This document shows, in pieces, positions 17,851 to 29,801 of a stretch of DNA of 64,000 bases. Below the pieces are notes generated by a model. The model did no database searches and had not been told where the DNA came from. It worked only from the letters and a program-made list of their open reading frames with translations. The position numbers and the translations under genes are program-made. The DNA lies in contig CANMJR010000010.1 in the NCBI GenBank assembly GCA_947498025.1, positions 17,789-81,788 on the forward strand, in the 5' to 3' direction. This stretch comes from Helicobacteraceae bacterium. GTDB lineage: Bacteria; Campylobacterota; Campylobacteria; Campylobacterales; Sulfurimonadaceae. Within the stretch, counting starts at the first letter, position 1. Every line of letters starts with the position of its first letter.

Positions 17851-18120
17851 AAATCTGTCAATATTTACATACTAGCAGAAGCCTTTGAGTGTTTTTCTAC
17901 AGATATGCTTGAAGTAACCATTGCTTATGATGCATCCAAAGATGCTGCATTTTACAAATATACTCCTCATTGCCACTCACGTGTCAATGTGTTTCCTGGA
18001 ACTTTTGTGATGCTCTATCCACATGATGCACACATGTCCGGGCTCATGATTGATCAGCAACCTTAGTTTATAAAAAAAGTTGTTGTAAAGATAAGAAAAG
18101 AGTTATTGACACTTCCATAA
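17851..18120 (+). pseudogene. Broken YhcH/YjgK/YiaL (EbgC-like) family gene
   Basis: One frame reads KSVNIYILAEAFECF..., then LEVTIAYDASKDAAFYKY and GTFVMLYPHDAHMSGL, the cupin-like signature of the YhcH/YjgK/YiaL family (DUF386, sugar-acid metabolism). It then meets an in-frame TAG at 18064 and continues FIKKVVVKIRKELL, the usual family C-terminus. The N-terminal half with the other metal ligands is missing, and no start or ribosome binding site is visible. Another open piece (ENRVLINKRSNPGLEQFW) precedes it in a different frame at about 17.78-17.85 kb and is unassigned. Confidence 0.7.
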
Positions 18121-18272
18121 TCAAAGTAGCATTTCTCTTTTTCTCGGTTGCGCTACTCATAAATATAAATAAAACTCAAATTACTAGACAAGAGAGTGGT
18201 TGTACATCGTTAGAATAGTAAGAAAAGCTCGTTGCAACTAGCAATTTGAGTAAATCTAATATTTTGGCATGT

Positions 18273-18278
18273 TATAAT
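18273..18278 (+). promoter_or_regulatory. Probable -10 box upstream of the HD-GYP gene
   Basis: TATAAT lies 74 nt before the GTG start and 22 nt after the right 19-bp inverted-repeat arm. The -35 region therefore falls in or next to the repeat, so the insertion boundary may have supplied or changed this promoter. The -10 match is exact; the rest is inference. Confidence 0.45.
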
Positions 18279-18351
18279 GTTTTTCGTATCTATTTTTATA
18301 AAAATGATAGTCGTGAAGAAGAGTAACTATTTCAATAAAGGGGCAACTTAA

Positions 18352-19353
18352 GTGTTAGATCGCAAGAGACAAGAGCAGCTTAATATAAATTCTACCTTTG
18401 TTGTTCCCCAAAAGAAGGAAGAGCACTCTTATGTTTTATTAGACAAACGATTTTTGCATCTTGGTGACAATATAAATTTTAATCTCTATTTTAAAAACAG
18501 ACCAACGCAGATGACTCTTTTTTTACAGAGTGATACGGTAGTAGATAAGCAGCAACAACAGAGGCTTCAAGAGGTTGAACAAGTTTTTGTATCTAGCACC
18601 GAATATCATAAATATGAACTTTTTGTAGAAGAGCACCTTCAAAATCTCATACAAGATACAACCCTCACTTTAGATGAAAAAACCGATATTATCTATACTT
18701 CTAGTACGGAATTGACACACTCCCTTTATGACAATCCGGAGGCACTCGAAAATGTACAGCGCTCCGAAAATATTGTCATGCCTATTCTGCAAAGTATCTT
18801 ATATAACGATGATACAATTGCTTCTTATATGAAAATAATCGAGCATGACTACTATACACATACGCACTCCTTAAATGTGAGTGTTTACGCACTCTGTCTA
18901 GGGGCAGCACTGGGATTAAAGGAGGAAAAATTAGTCCTTTTGGGTCGGGCAGCTCTTTTGCATGATCTTGGAAAAAGTAAAATCAGTTATGAAGTTATAA
19001 ATAAAAACGGAGTACTTACTCGAGAAGAGTTTGATGAGATGAAGAACCATCCATTATTAGGGTATGAAATTGCGGTAAAGATTGGTATAAATGACAAAAA
19101 TATATTGGACGGTATTCGGCATCATCATGAAAAGCTTGACGGCAAAGGCTATCCGGATAATCTAAAAGAGCATGAGATAAAACTGTTTCCTAGAATAATA
19201 GGAATTTGTGACGTCTTTGATGCTTTAACGACGAAGCGATCCTATAAAGAGGCTATGCATTCTTTTAATGCACTTCAAATAATGAAACTTGAAATGAATG
19301 CTCACTTGGACATGAAAATTTTAAATGTATTTATAAAAATGCTTCACAAGTAA
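18352..19353 (+). CDS. HD-GYP domain cyclic-di-GMP phosphodiesterase
   Basis: 333 residues with a GTG start after AAAGGGGC. The N-terminal 150 residues are of unknown fold (a PilZ-like or DUF3391-type sensory region is possible). The HD-GYP domain follows: the catalytic HD in LLHDLGKSKI, then HHHEKLDGKGYP (the GYP loop) and DVFDALTTKRSYK. HD-GYP proteins hydrolyse c-di-GMP. Two intact GYP-motif regions and all metal-binding His/Asp look present, so activity is plausible. Confidence 0.93.
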   Translation: MLDRKRQEQLNINSTFVVPQKKEEHSYVLLDKRFLHLGDNINFNLYFKNRPTQMTLFLQSDTVVDKQQQQRLQEVEQVFVSSTEYHKYELFVEEHLQNLIQDTTLTLDEKTDIIYTSSTELTHSLYDNPEALENVQRSENIVMPILQSILYNDDTIASYMKIIEHDYYTHTHSLNVSVYALCLGAALGLKEEKLVLLGRAALLHDLGKSKISYEVINKNGVLTREEFDEMKNHPLLGYEIAVKIGINDKNILDGIRHHHEKLDGKGYPDNLKEHEIKLFPRIIGICDVFDALTTKRSYKEAMHSFNALQIMKLEMNAHLDMKILNVFIKMLHK

Positions 19354-19433
19354 TATTTTGCGTCTCACCATTCAAACATGTATCCTAGAATTCCGACAAC
19401 TTTTAGTGTTATGTAAATATTTAGGATTTATAG

Positions 19434-22400
19434 ATGAATTTAACGACTAAAGATATTCGCAGTTGTGTGGATGCTATAGATTTTTCCAGGGGAGTTTCCT
19501 ATTATCAAAGCTCCAAGGTTCTCTCTTATGCGGTAAAAAATCATGATGCAACAAATTTAAAATTTACTTCCCGAGTGAAGGGAAGTGGTGGTAGGGTTTA
19601 TGAACAAAGCATTAAAATCGTTCTTTTAGAAAACAGATTTGTCATGCATGGCGACTGCACATGTCCTGTCGGATATAATTGCAAACATGTTGTAGCTGCA
19701 GCTCTCTCCTATGTCGGTAATAATTTGACATCCCAAAGAGTTATAGAAAAACCCGACCAAAATTTTATGCTCAACAGATGGATAAATTTACTCCAAGAGA
19801 GTGCTAAGCCAAAGAGCGTCAATGCAAACGAGTATTTTATAACCTACAGGCTTTTTGATAAACTATCCCGCCGTAGCACGGCAGAGTTCTCGATTTACAA
19901 ATCAAAAATCCTAAAAAACAGAAAACTCTCTCAGGGCACAAAAATTGATGAGTACAAATTCTTTTCCAATTACGGCTACAGTGATATAAAAAACAGCGAA
20001 GATGAAAATATAGCCATGCTGATGGAGGGTTTACGCTCAAACTTTAGAGGTACGAACGGTTTTTTTAGAGAAAAACTAGGCCACATAGTCCTTTTGGAAC
20101 TTTTTAAAACCAATCGCTGCTATTTAGATACAAATCAAATTCCGCTTAAATACATGGATGAATTGTTTGAGCTGGAGTTTATTTGGAAAAAAACCAACGA
20201 TGGATATAAGCTCAAATCGAATATCACCAAAGAGTATAAACTTCTTTACACCACCCCGCCTCTGATAATTGACATACTAAATTCTCTTGTTTATAAGATG
20301 AGCGTAGAGCCAAAAGTTTTAAAAGAGCTAGAGAATTGTCCGCCGATTTCTGAGGAACAGATGCTCAAAGTGTATGAAACAGTTCAAGCAGTAGCACCAA
20401 ATATACAGCTTCAAACACCCAAAGGTGTCAAAATAAAAAGCATCCAAACAAAGCCGACTCCAATTATAAAGCTCTTTTATGAAGCGGGTGAAACTCTCAA
20501 TTTTAATGTTATTGAAGTGGCTTTTATGTACGAAAATCATAAACAAAGCTACCTCCCTCAAGAGCGAAAAACATCTTTTTTAAATGAAAATATCAAAACC
20601 GAAATTTTGAGAGATTTGGAGTTTGAAGAGAGCGTAAAAAAGAGGATTGAATCATTCGGATTTGATAGTAATGTAAAAGAAAAAAACCTTTTCATGTCTT
20701 GTAGTAACATGCATAACAGACAGGCTGAGTTAAAAATTTGGAGTGATTTTTTAGAGTTCCACATGCAGGCACTTCAGAGCGAGGGCTGGCATGTAGAAAG
20801 GGATGAGAGCTTTGAGATGAAGTTTGAACAAAACTCAAATATCGTTGTAGAGAGCAGTGATACGAATGATTGGTTCAGTCTCTCTTTTAGCGTTGTGATT
20901 GACGGAGTCGCACAGTCTCTCGTGCCTCTTGTGAGCAGTATCATTGCAGAGTTTGACGACTATGAAAATTTGCCCCAGCGCATAAATATAGAGGTAGCGG
21001 AGAATAGTTTTGTGACTCTGCAAACCAGCCAAATTCAGCCGATTCTTAAAACAATATTTGAGCTTTTGGATAAAAAAGAGAGAGATGACACCCTGAAAAT
21101 CTCCGCGTATGACGCACATCTTATCGGGGATTTGGATGAGACTGTTATTTGGAAGGGAAGCCGTGAAATACTTGAACTCTCCAAAAAACTCAAAAATTTT
21201 GAGGGAATCAAGGCAGTTGCGCCACCGAAGTGCTTCACTGCAAGACTCAGAGATTATCAGCAAGAGGGAGTAAACTGGCTCAACTTTTTGTATGAGTTTA
21301 AGTTTGGCGGCATTTTGGCGGATGACATGGGATTGGGTAAAACCATACAAACTCTGGTGCATCTCTCCCGCCTCAAAGAGGATGGCAAGCTTACAAACCC
21401 CTCTCTTATTATCATGCCGACCTCGCTCATTGCAAACTGGAAAAACGAGGTCAAAAAATTTACTCCAAACCTGAGTGTTTTATCACTTCATGGGAGTGAG
21501 AGAGCCCAAAGATTTGGTGAAATACAGAGCCATGATTTGATTCTTACGACCTATCCGCTCATTGTCCGAGACAAAGAGAAGCTCGAATCGGAGCATTTTT
21601 TATACATTATTTTGGATGAGGCACAAAAGATAAAAAATCCGACAACAAAAATGACTGTGGCTATAAAAACCCTTAAATCCGAGTATAGATTGGCTCTGAG
21701 CGGAACGCCGATTGAGAACCATCTGGGCGAACTTTGGTCTATTTTCAGCTTCTTGATGCCGGGGTTTTTGGACACGCTGAGTTTTTTTAGAAACTACTAT
21801 CAAACCCCCATAGAAAAAGAGTATAACTTTGCAAGACAAGAGATTCTGAGCAAGAGAGTCAAACCCTTTATGGTGCGACGGACAAAAGAGAGAGTAGCCC
21901 ATGAGCTCCCGCTCAAATCGGAGATTATAAAATACACGCAGTTTGAAGAGAAACAGTCAAAACTCTACGAAGCCATACGGGTAACTATGGAGAAAAAAGT
22001 GCGTGAAGCGGTAAGCAAAAAGGGAATCGGCTCTTCGCACATTACCATACTCGACGCACTTCTCAAGCTTCGTCAAGTCTGTTGTGACCCCTCACTTCTC
22101 AAAATCGATGAAGCCAAAAAAGTGAAAGAGTCCGCAAAACTGGAGCTATTTTTAGACCTTTTGGATGAGCTTTTGCAGGAGGGGAGAAAAATCCTTGTCT
22201 TTTCTCAATTTACCTCCATGTTGGCTATTATAGAGGAAAAAATTGTAGAGTTGGGTGTAAAATATACAAAGCTTACCGGCTCGACAAAAAATAGGGAAGA
22301 AGCAATTGAAAGATTTACAAAAGGGGACGCCGATATATTTCTTATTTCCCTCAAAGCGGGCGGAGTAGGGCTAAACTTAGTAGAAGCCGACACGGTTATC

Positions 22401-22637
22401 CACTACGATCCATGGTGGAATCCGGCGGTTGAGAACCAAGCTACGGACAGAGCCTACCGCATAGGGCAGACAAAGGCGGTTTTTGTTTATAAACTTATTG
22501 TTGAAAACTCCATTGAGCAGAAGATTTTGGAGCTTCAAAAGAAAAAACAGTCGCTTCAAGACGGAATCTACGACAATAACCAACAGCAAGAGGATATGAA
22601 ATTCAGCGGCGATGAGCTACTTGAGTTGTTACGATGA
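19434..22637 (+). CDS. SNF2-family DEAD/H helicase with SWIM zinc finger
   Basis: 1067 residues. The N-terminal SWIM zinc finger is CTCPVGYNCKHVVAA (CxCx(n)CxH). After a bacterial SNF2-associated region come motif I DDMGLGKTIQT, motif II DEAQ, motif III LSGTPIENHLGELWS and helicase C motifs VGLNLVEADTVIHYDPWWNPAVE and QATDRAYRIGQ. These Swi2/Snf2 translocases (RapA/HepA relatives) remodel protein-DNA complexes or RNA polymerase. It overlaps the start region of the next small gene. Confidence 0.95.
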   Translation: MNLTTKDIRSCVDAIDFSRGVSYYQSSKVLSYAVKNHDATNLKFTSRVKGSGGRVYEQSIKIVLLENRFVMHGDCTCPVGYNCKHVVAAALSYVGNNLTSQRVIEKPDQNFMLNRWINLLQESAKPKSVNANEYFITYRLFDKLSRRSTAEFSIYKSKILKNRKLSQGTKIDEYKFFSNYGYSDIKNSEDENIAMLMEGLRSNFRGTNGFFREKLGHIVLLELFKTNRCYLDTNQIPLKYMDELFELEFIWKKTNDGYKLKSNITKEYKLLYTTPPLIIDILNSLVYKMSVEPKVLKELENCPPISEEQMLKVYETVQAVAPNIQLQTPKGVKIKSIQTKPTPIIKLFYEAGETLNFNVIEVAFMYENHKQSYLPQERKTSFLNENIKTEILRDLEFEESVKKRIESFGFDSNVKEKNLFMSCSNMHNRQAELKIWSDFLEFHMQALQSEGWHVERDESFEMKFEQNSNIVVESSDTNDWFSLSFSVVIDGVAQSLVPLVSSIIAEFDDYENLPQRINIEVAENSFVTLQTSQIQPILKTIFELLDKKERDDTLKISAYDAHLIGDLDETVIWKGSREILELSKKLKNFEGIKAVAPPKCFTARLRDYQQEGVNWLNFLYEFKFGGILADDMGLGKTIQTLVHLSRLKEDGKLTNPSLIIMPTSLIANWKNEVKKFTPNLSVLSLHGSERAQRFGEIQSHDLILTTYPLIVRDKEKLESEHFLYIILDEAQKIKNPTTKMTVAIKTLKSEYRLALSGTPIENHLGELWSIFSFLMPGFLDTLSFFRNYYQTPIEKEYNFARQEILSKRVKPFMVRRTKERVAHELPLKSEIIKYTQFEEKQSKLYEAIRVTMEKKVREAVSKKGIGSSHITILDALLKLRQVCCDPSLLKIDEAKKVKESAKLELFLDLLDELLQEGRKILVFSQFTSMLAIIEEKIVELGVKYTKLTGSTKNREEAIERFTKGDADIFLISLKAGGVGLNLVEADTVIHYDPWWNPAVENQATDRAYRIGQTKAVFVYKLIVENSIEQKILELQKKKQSLQDGIYDNNQQQEDMKFSGDELLELLR

Positions 22638-22935
22638 ACAAATTTATGAGGGAGTTACACAAGTGATTTATCATTCAAAAAAAGGGGATTTAGACCTCTC
22701 AAAAATCACCAGACTCTATCCTGCCGTGCTTGTCGATTTGCATGGCGAAATGGCGGAGATGAGTTTGGAGTGGGAGGAGCTTTACGGTGAAAAAGTGAAA
22801 CTTCTTTCCTATATTTTGGTTTTTGATTTTACACAGCTAAGTGCGGATGAAAAAACAAGAACAGTTCTTGAGTTTGAGACAAAAGAGGAACTTATAGATA
22901 CGATGAGCGAGGTAGCACAATTTTTTCAAGAGTAA
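22612..22935 (+). CDS. Conserved small protein of unknown function
   Basis: Up to 107 residues. The ATG at 22612 lies inside the helicase gene; a GTG at 22663 preceded by GAGGGAG is an equally good start and would give about 90 residues. The product is acidic and soluble (VLVDLHGEMAEMSLEWEELYGEKVK, then a C-terminal helix FETKEELIDTMSEVAQFF). No family recognised. It is tightly packed between the helicase and the MATE gene. Confidence 0.6.
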   Translation: MSYLSCYDEQIYEGVTQVIYHSKKGDLDLSKITRLYPAVLVDLHGEMAEMSLEWEELYGEKVKLLSYILVFDFTQLSADEKTRTVLEFETKEELIDTMSEVAQFFQE

Positions 22936-23012
22936 TCAGTAGCGACACGAGGCATGTTTTTAAGTTAGCAATCCCCGCCGCACTCAAACATTTAGTCGAT
23001 ATACTCCAAATC

Positions 23013-24248
23013 ATGATTGACATGATAATGGTTGGAATGGTGAGTGTTCAGGCGCTTGCCGCTGTTGGCATGAGCATGCAGTTTATGATGGTTGTCAATG
23101 TTTTAATGACGCTTTATGTGGTGGGTGGCAATGCTCTCATCTCTCGCTACATGGGGCAAAGACGTAAAAAAAGAGCTTCGGCTTTGCTCTATTCGCTGGG
23201 AATTTTTGCTCTTTTTTTATCTCTCTTTGTGGCACTCGGCGGATATTTTGGGAGTGAATCTCTCTATGCGTTGATGGGTGCAGAGGCAGAGGTTGTGCAT
23301 CAAGGCGGACTTTTCTTTGGCATCTTAGCATGTGGAATGCCTCTCATATTTTTAGATACGCTCATGTACAATGCACTCTCCGCGGCAGGAGATACGAAAA
23401 GTTCACTTTATATAAAACTTCTCGCTGCAGCACTCAACGCTTTTTTAAACTATGTTTTTATTTTTGGGCATTTTGGCTTCGGGGCGCATGGCATTGAGGG
23501 TGCGGCGTATGCAACTTTGATAGCGTACTTTTTTAGTGTTGTCTCTTACCTATTTCTTATAAAAAATCCGCTTGCCAAGCTTACCTTCATCCCGATTATC
23601 CGCATAAAAGATTTGATAAAAGCTTGGCATGTGGGATGGAGTGCGGCGTTAGAACGAGGGATTTCAAGCCTCTCTTTTTTACTTTTTGTAGCCATCATCG
23701 CCTATTACGGAACTGCGGAGTTGGCCGGGTATCAGGTGGGGCTTAGAATCGAGGGAATTGCTTTTATGCCGGGATTCGGTTTTGCGATAGCGGCGATGGC
23801 GTTAATCGGGCAGAATTTGGGTGCAAACAACAAAGAGAGAGCCTTTGCCATGGGGATTATCAGCGGCAGAATCGCCTATGTTTTTATGGGATTTGTCGGT
23901 GCATGTCTCATACTCTTTCCTGAGTTTTTGGTGGGTTTTTTTACAAAAGATGCAGCGACTCTAAAAGTGGCTTCCACTTATCTTATTTTAGTAGGTTTGG
24001 CTCAAATTCCCTTGGCTATTGTGTTCGTTTATTCGGCAGCGCTTCGCGGAGCGGGAGCGACTAAAATAACACTCTATGTCAATGTGGCATCACTTTGGAT
24101 ATTTAGAGTTATACCCTCCTATATCGCCTATAAAATGGGTTTCGGAATCATCGCAATTTTCATCATTATGAATGTTGAAACGCTCATAAAAGGAGTGGTT
24201 TTTTGGTATATTTATCAAAAGAGAGCTTGGCTGAATATAAAGATTTAG
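23013..24248 (+). CDS. MATE family efflux transporter with damaged or unusual start
   Basis: At least 411 residues and about 12 membrane segments. DMIMVGMVSVQALAAVGMSMQ and the mid-protein GAHGIEGAAYATLIAY are MATE hallmarks; the family exports drugs or organic cations by Na+/H+ antiport. The frame is open upstream to 22878 and reads FKLAIPAALKHLVDILQI just before the first ATG, a normal MATE N-terminus, yet it has no ATG/GTG/TTG there. An ATG at 22954 is one base out of frame, followed by a T5 run; one extra T would restore MFFKLAIPAAL. So either a frameshift, slippage or a rare start codon is involved. Confidence 0.8.
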   Translation: MIDMIMVGMVSVQALAAVGMSMQFMMVVNVLMTLYVVGGNALISRYMGQRRKKRASALLYSLGIFALFLSLFVALGGYFGSESLYALMGAEAEVVHQGGLFFGILACGMPLIFLDTLMYNALSAAGDTKSSLYIKLLAAALNAFLNYVFIFGHFGFGAHGIEGAAYATLIAYFFSVVSYLFLIKNPLAKLTFIPIIRIKDLIKAWHVGWSAALERGISSLSFLLFVAIIAYYGTAELAGYQVGLRIEGIAFMPGFGFAIAAMALIGQNLGANNKERAFAMGIISGRIAYVFMGFVGACLILFPEFLVGFFTKDAATLKVASTYLILVGLAQIPLAIVFVYSAALRGAGATKITLYVNVASLWIFRVIPSYIAYKMGFGIIAIFIIMNVETLIKGVVFWYIYQKRAWLNIKI

Positions 24249-24258
24249 TTGAAAATGC

Positions 24259-24264
24259 TATAAT
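24259..24264 (+). promoter_or_regulatory. Probable -10 box for the GGDEF/EAL gene
   Basis: TATAAT, 45 nt before the ATG at 24309, just after the MATE stop. Campylobacterota sigma-70 promoters often show only this element clearly. Confidence 0.45.
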
Positions 24265-24308
24265 CCAAAAAGATTGATGCGTATCCATAATTGCAAGGGA
24301 ATATATAA

Positions 24309-26480
24309 ATGAATATTGAAAAACAAACAAAACGAAATACGCTGATTCTTATTTCATTTATTTTGGTCGTCTTTGGGATAGTAATATATCTGTTTTTAAA
24401 TGTTCAATTTAAAAATTCAGTAAATGAGCAATTTGAATCATTGTCCAAAAGCACGGAGACACTTTATAATTTAAACTTAGAAAATCAAACTGAAAAATTT
24501 AATCACGAACTAGATACTATTATTTCGGCAGATGGTTTGTCAGAGGCAGTGGCAAAGGGTAATTATGAGCAGATAAAATCCATTGTAACACCTTATTATA
24601 AACATATAAAAGAGACTAACAGCGGCGTTGATATTCTTACCTTTCGTTCGAGTGAGGGCGTAACACTCTTTCGTGCCCATAAGCCTGAAGAGTATGGTGA
24701 TAAAATAAACGAAAAAAGAAAACTTATCACGGATACAGATAGGTTAAAAACCTCTCTCAATGGATTTGAAGTCGGTAAATTTGAGATGACATACCGCATT
24801 ACAAAGCCACTCTTTTATAATAATAGATATGTCGGAAATTTTGAAATAGGTATCAACCCGACTAGCTTTATAAAAGATTTAACCAAAATATTAAAGATAG
24901 ACATGGGAATAGCAATAGATAAATCCCTCCTAAATATCATGTTAAATCCCACTGCTATTTCTATAAATGATAAATATGTATTAGCAGAGGGGAGTGATAA
25001 TTTAAAAAATCACTTTGCGCAGAATCATCATCATAATGGAGATGCAGAGTTCTTTAAAACTGACATGAGTATTCCTCTGAAAAATCATTTATCAGAGACA
25101 TTGGGCTATTTGGTTGTTGGATTTGATACATCAGAAATGCTTCAAAGAGATAAAGATTTTATCAATTATCTGTTTTTTATACTTGCCATTATGATATTTT
25201 TAGTAGGGAATATATTACATCAAAGTTTTGAAATTGTTTTAAAACAATTTAAAAGGCAGATATATACTGACCATTTAACAGGTTTAAAAAATCGATATGC
25301 CCTCAATAATGCACTATCTTCCCCACAAAGCCATGCGCTTATTTTGAGTAATATAAAAGAGTTTAGTCTCATAAATGAGCTCTATGGCATAGATATAGGT
25401 AATCAAATTCTTATTAAAGTGGCAGAGGCTTTTGAGAGTTTTGCGTCAGAATATGAATTGACCGCATACAGAGTTGCGGGGGATGAATTCGTAGTGTTCA
25501 AAGAGGAGAAATTTTTTGATGTAGAAAAATATAATAGTTTAGTGGATGCCTTGCATCTTAAGATAAACTCACTGAAAATTTCAGTGGATGGAGTAGATGA
25601 GATTATTGGCATTGAATTATGCTCAGGTGTAGCATTTGACCATGACCACTCTCTTGAGGATGCTCAAATGGCGCTTAAAAAAGCAAAAAAGCAATCTCTT
25701 CCATATCTGATGTATTCACAGCAAGTAGATACAAAAGAGCACTCGCAGAGAGTTATGAAAGTAAAACGAACGCTTAGACATGCGGTTGAGCATAATAATA
25801 TTATTCCATTCTTTCAGCCAATAACAGATAGAGACGGAAAATTTGTTAAGTATGAATCCCTAGTCAGAATTATTGTGTTTGAAGAGGGTGAAAAAAGAGT
25901 CCTGCTTCCGGATGATTTTCTTGATATCTCTATGAAAAGCGGTCTCTATATAAAAATAGCAAAAAGTATGTTAAAACAGAGCTTAGATCTTTTTGTTAAC
26001 AGAGATGAAAAAATTTCTATAAATTTTTTACCAAATGATTTTTTTAATTCATCTCTGATGGACATACTGATAGAGGGAATAGAAAATTTTGATTCACCGG
26101 ATAAAATTGTTGTTGAAATAACAGAACAAGAGGGTGTAGAAAATTTTGAAAGATTAGTGAGAGTTGTGAAGCAATTAAGAAAGTTGGGTGTTCTCATTGC
26201 TATTGACGATTTTGGCAGCGGTTATGCAAACTATGCTCATATTTTGGAAATCAAACCGGATTATATAAAGATAGACGGGTCACTTATAAAGAATATATTA
26301 ACAGATAGGGACTCACAAATCTTAGTAAAAAGTATTGTGGATTTTGCACGAGAGTTAAATATAACGACTGTTGCAGAGTACGTTGAAACTGAAGAGATAT
26401 TTGAGCTGCTTAAAGAATATGGTGTGAATGAATTTCAGGGCTACTACTTTGGTCGCCCGACTGATTTGCTAAATCAATAA
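24309..26480 (+). CDS. Membrane-bound GGDEF/EAL protein with periplasmic sensor
   Basis: 723 residues. TM1 is at about 11-31; a periplasmic double-Cache-like domain covers about 32-280 (LTFRSSEGVTLFRAHKPEEYG); TM2 is near 282-300. The GGDEF domain (about 315-460) has the degenerate signature VAGDEF. The EAL domain (about 475-720) has YESLVRI, NFLPNDF, ITEQEGVE, DDFGSGYAN and IKIDGSLI. With GGDEF altered and the EAL metal ligands present, net c-di-GMP phosphodiesterase activity is more likely than synthesis. The Cache-like domain suggests control by a small extracellular ligand. Confidence 0.9.
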   Translation: MNIEKQTKRNTLILISFILVVFGIVIYLFLNVQFKNSVNEQFESLSKSTETLYNLNLENQTEKFNHELDTIISADGLSEAVAKGNYEQIKSIVTPYYKHIKETNSGVDILTFRSSEGVTLFRAHKPEEYGDKINEKRKLITDTDRLKTSLNGFEVGKFEMTYRITKPLFYNNRYVGNFEIGINPTSFIKDLTKILKIDMGIAIDKSLLNIMLNPTAISINDKYVLAEGSDNLKNHFAQNHHHNGDAEFFKTDMSIPLKNHLSETLGYLVVGFDTSEMLQRDKDFINYLFFILAIMIFLVGNILHQSFEIVLKQFKRQIYTDHLTGLKNRYALNNALSSPQSHALILSNIKEFSLINELYGIDIGNQILIKVAEAFESFASEYELTAYRVAGDEFVVFKEEKFFDVEKYNSLVDALHLKINSLKISVDGVDEIIGIELCSGVAFDHDHSLEDAQMALKKAKKQSLPYLMYSQQVDTKEHSQRVMKVKRTLRHAVEHNNIIPFFQPITDRDGKFVKYESLVRIIVFEEGEKRVLLPDDFLDISMKSGLYIKIAKSMLKQSLDLFVNRDEKISINFLPNDFFNSSLMDILIEGIENFDSPDKIVVEITEQEGVENFERLVRVVKQLRKLGVLIAIDDFGSGYANYAHILEIKPDYIKIDGSLIKNILTDRDSQILVKSIVDFARELNITTVAEYVETEEIFELLKEYGVNEFQGYYFGRPTDLLNQ

Positions 26481-26496
26481 AATACGGAAATATTAA

Positions 26497-29155
<2,659 letters not shown>

Positions 29156-29249
29156 TTTTGTTCATTTTCATGTTTGCTTGAGTTTTAATCGTACGATATG
29201 TATTTCCACTCGGAGAGTAGGAATAAGAAAAGAAAGGAAAAGATGAAAT

Positions 29250-29687
29250 ATGTATGAAAAAGCTAGTTTTGTTTTTTGGACAACTTTAATTCTGTATATA
29301 ATTACTTTAGCAACTGTTAGTTATGTTGGTGTTTATATTACTTATATTGCTCTTCCATTCATTGTTATATCTGGATTAATAATGAAATTTTCTGAACCGA
29401 GTCAACGAAGTAAAGAAATAATGAACACAACAAAAGCAACTTTAAAAACAGTTGAAAATACAACAAATAGCATTCTAAATGAAACAAATTCATTTTTAGA
29501 AGAAATAAATAATTCTTTGGAAAAAATCAATTTACTCAACCAAAAAATAAAACCTCTAAAAAACAAGGTACACAAATTAGAAATACAAAAACTTGATAAT
29601 AAGCTTCATAATAGAGTTAATGACAATAAAGATATAGATAATGAAATTATAATGTTAAAAGACAAGATTAAAGAAATTGAAACTTAA
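29250..29687 (+). CDS. Small membrane-anchored coiled-coil protein, unknown function
   Basis: 145 residues. Two N-terminal membrane segments (about 7-25 and 28-45) are followed by a long Asn/Lys/Glu-rich coiled coil (about 60-145). Codon use is more AT-rich than its neighbours, suggesting acquisition. No homologous family recognised. It precedes the Fic gene by about 115 nt on the same strand, a stretch that carries operator-like repeats, so the two may be separate units in one acquired island. Confidence 0.65.
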   Translation: MYEKASFVFWTTLILYIITLATVSYVGVYITYIALPFIVISGLIMKFSEPSQRSKEIMNTTKATLKTVENTTNSILNETNSFLEEINNSLEKINLLNQKIKPLKNKVHKLEIQKLDNKLHNRVNDNKDIDNEIIMLKDKIKEIET

Positions 29688-29720
29688 CTCCTTCCCACTT
29701 TTTAAGAATGCAAACGAAAA

Positions 29721-29783
29721 AACGATACGAAAAATTGAGTTTTTCATACCGTTTATGGTACGATTATAGTTTTGAATCGTACC
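29721..29783. promoter_or_regulatory. Operator-like inverted repeats upstream of the Fic gene
   Basis: Two inverted repeats share a half-site: AACGaTAcGAAAAA / TTTTTCaTAcCGTT (29721-29753, 12 of 14 paired) and GGTACGATT / AATCGTACC (29757-29783, 9 of 9 with a 9-nt spacer). The related half-sites (CGATACGA, CGGTATGA, GGTACGAT) suggest a dimeric repressor binding twice, just ahead of the Fic start. The regulator is unknown and may be Fic itself or an unlinked protein. Confidence 0.55.
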
Positions 29784-29801
29784 ACCAAAGGAATAAACTC
29801 T

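Larger units (their letters stand above)
16973..18250. repeat. 1.28 kb segment bounded by perfect 19-bp inverted repeats
   Basis: CTCAAATTGCTAGTTGCAA at 16973-16991 is repeated as its exact reverse complement at 18232-18250. A third partial copy (CTCAAATTaCTAG) is at 18175-18187. Between the arms are a receiver-only response regulator and a broken YhcH-family gene, with no transposase frame. The arms could be terminal repeats of a non-autonomous element, or a large hairpin/inversion site. The left intergenic part 16992-17277 and the right part 18121-18231 hold no other recognisable gene. Confidence 0.65.
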
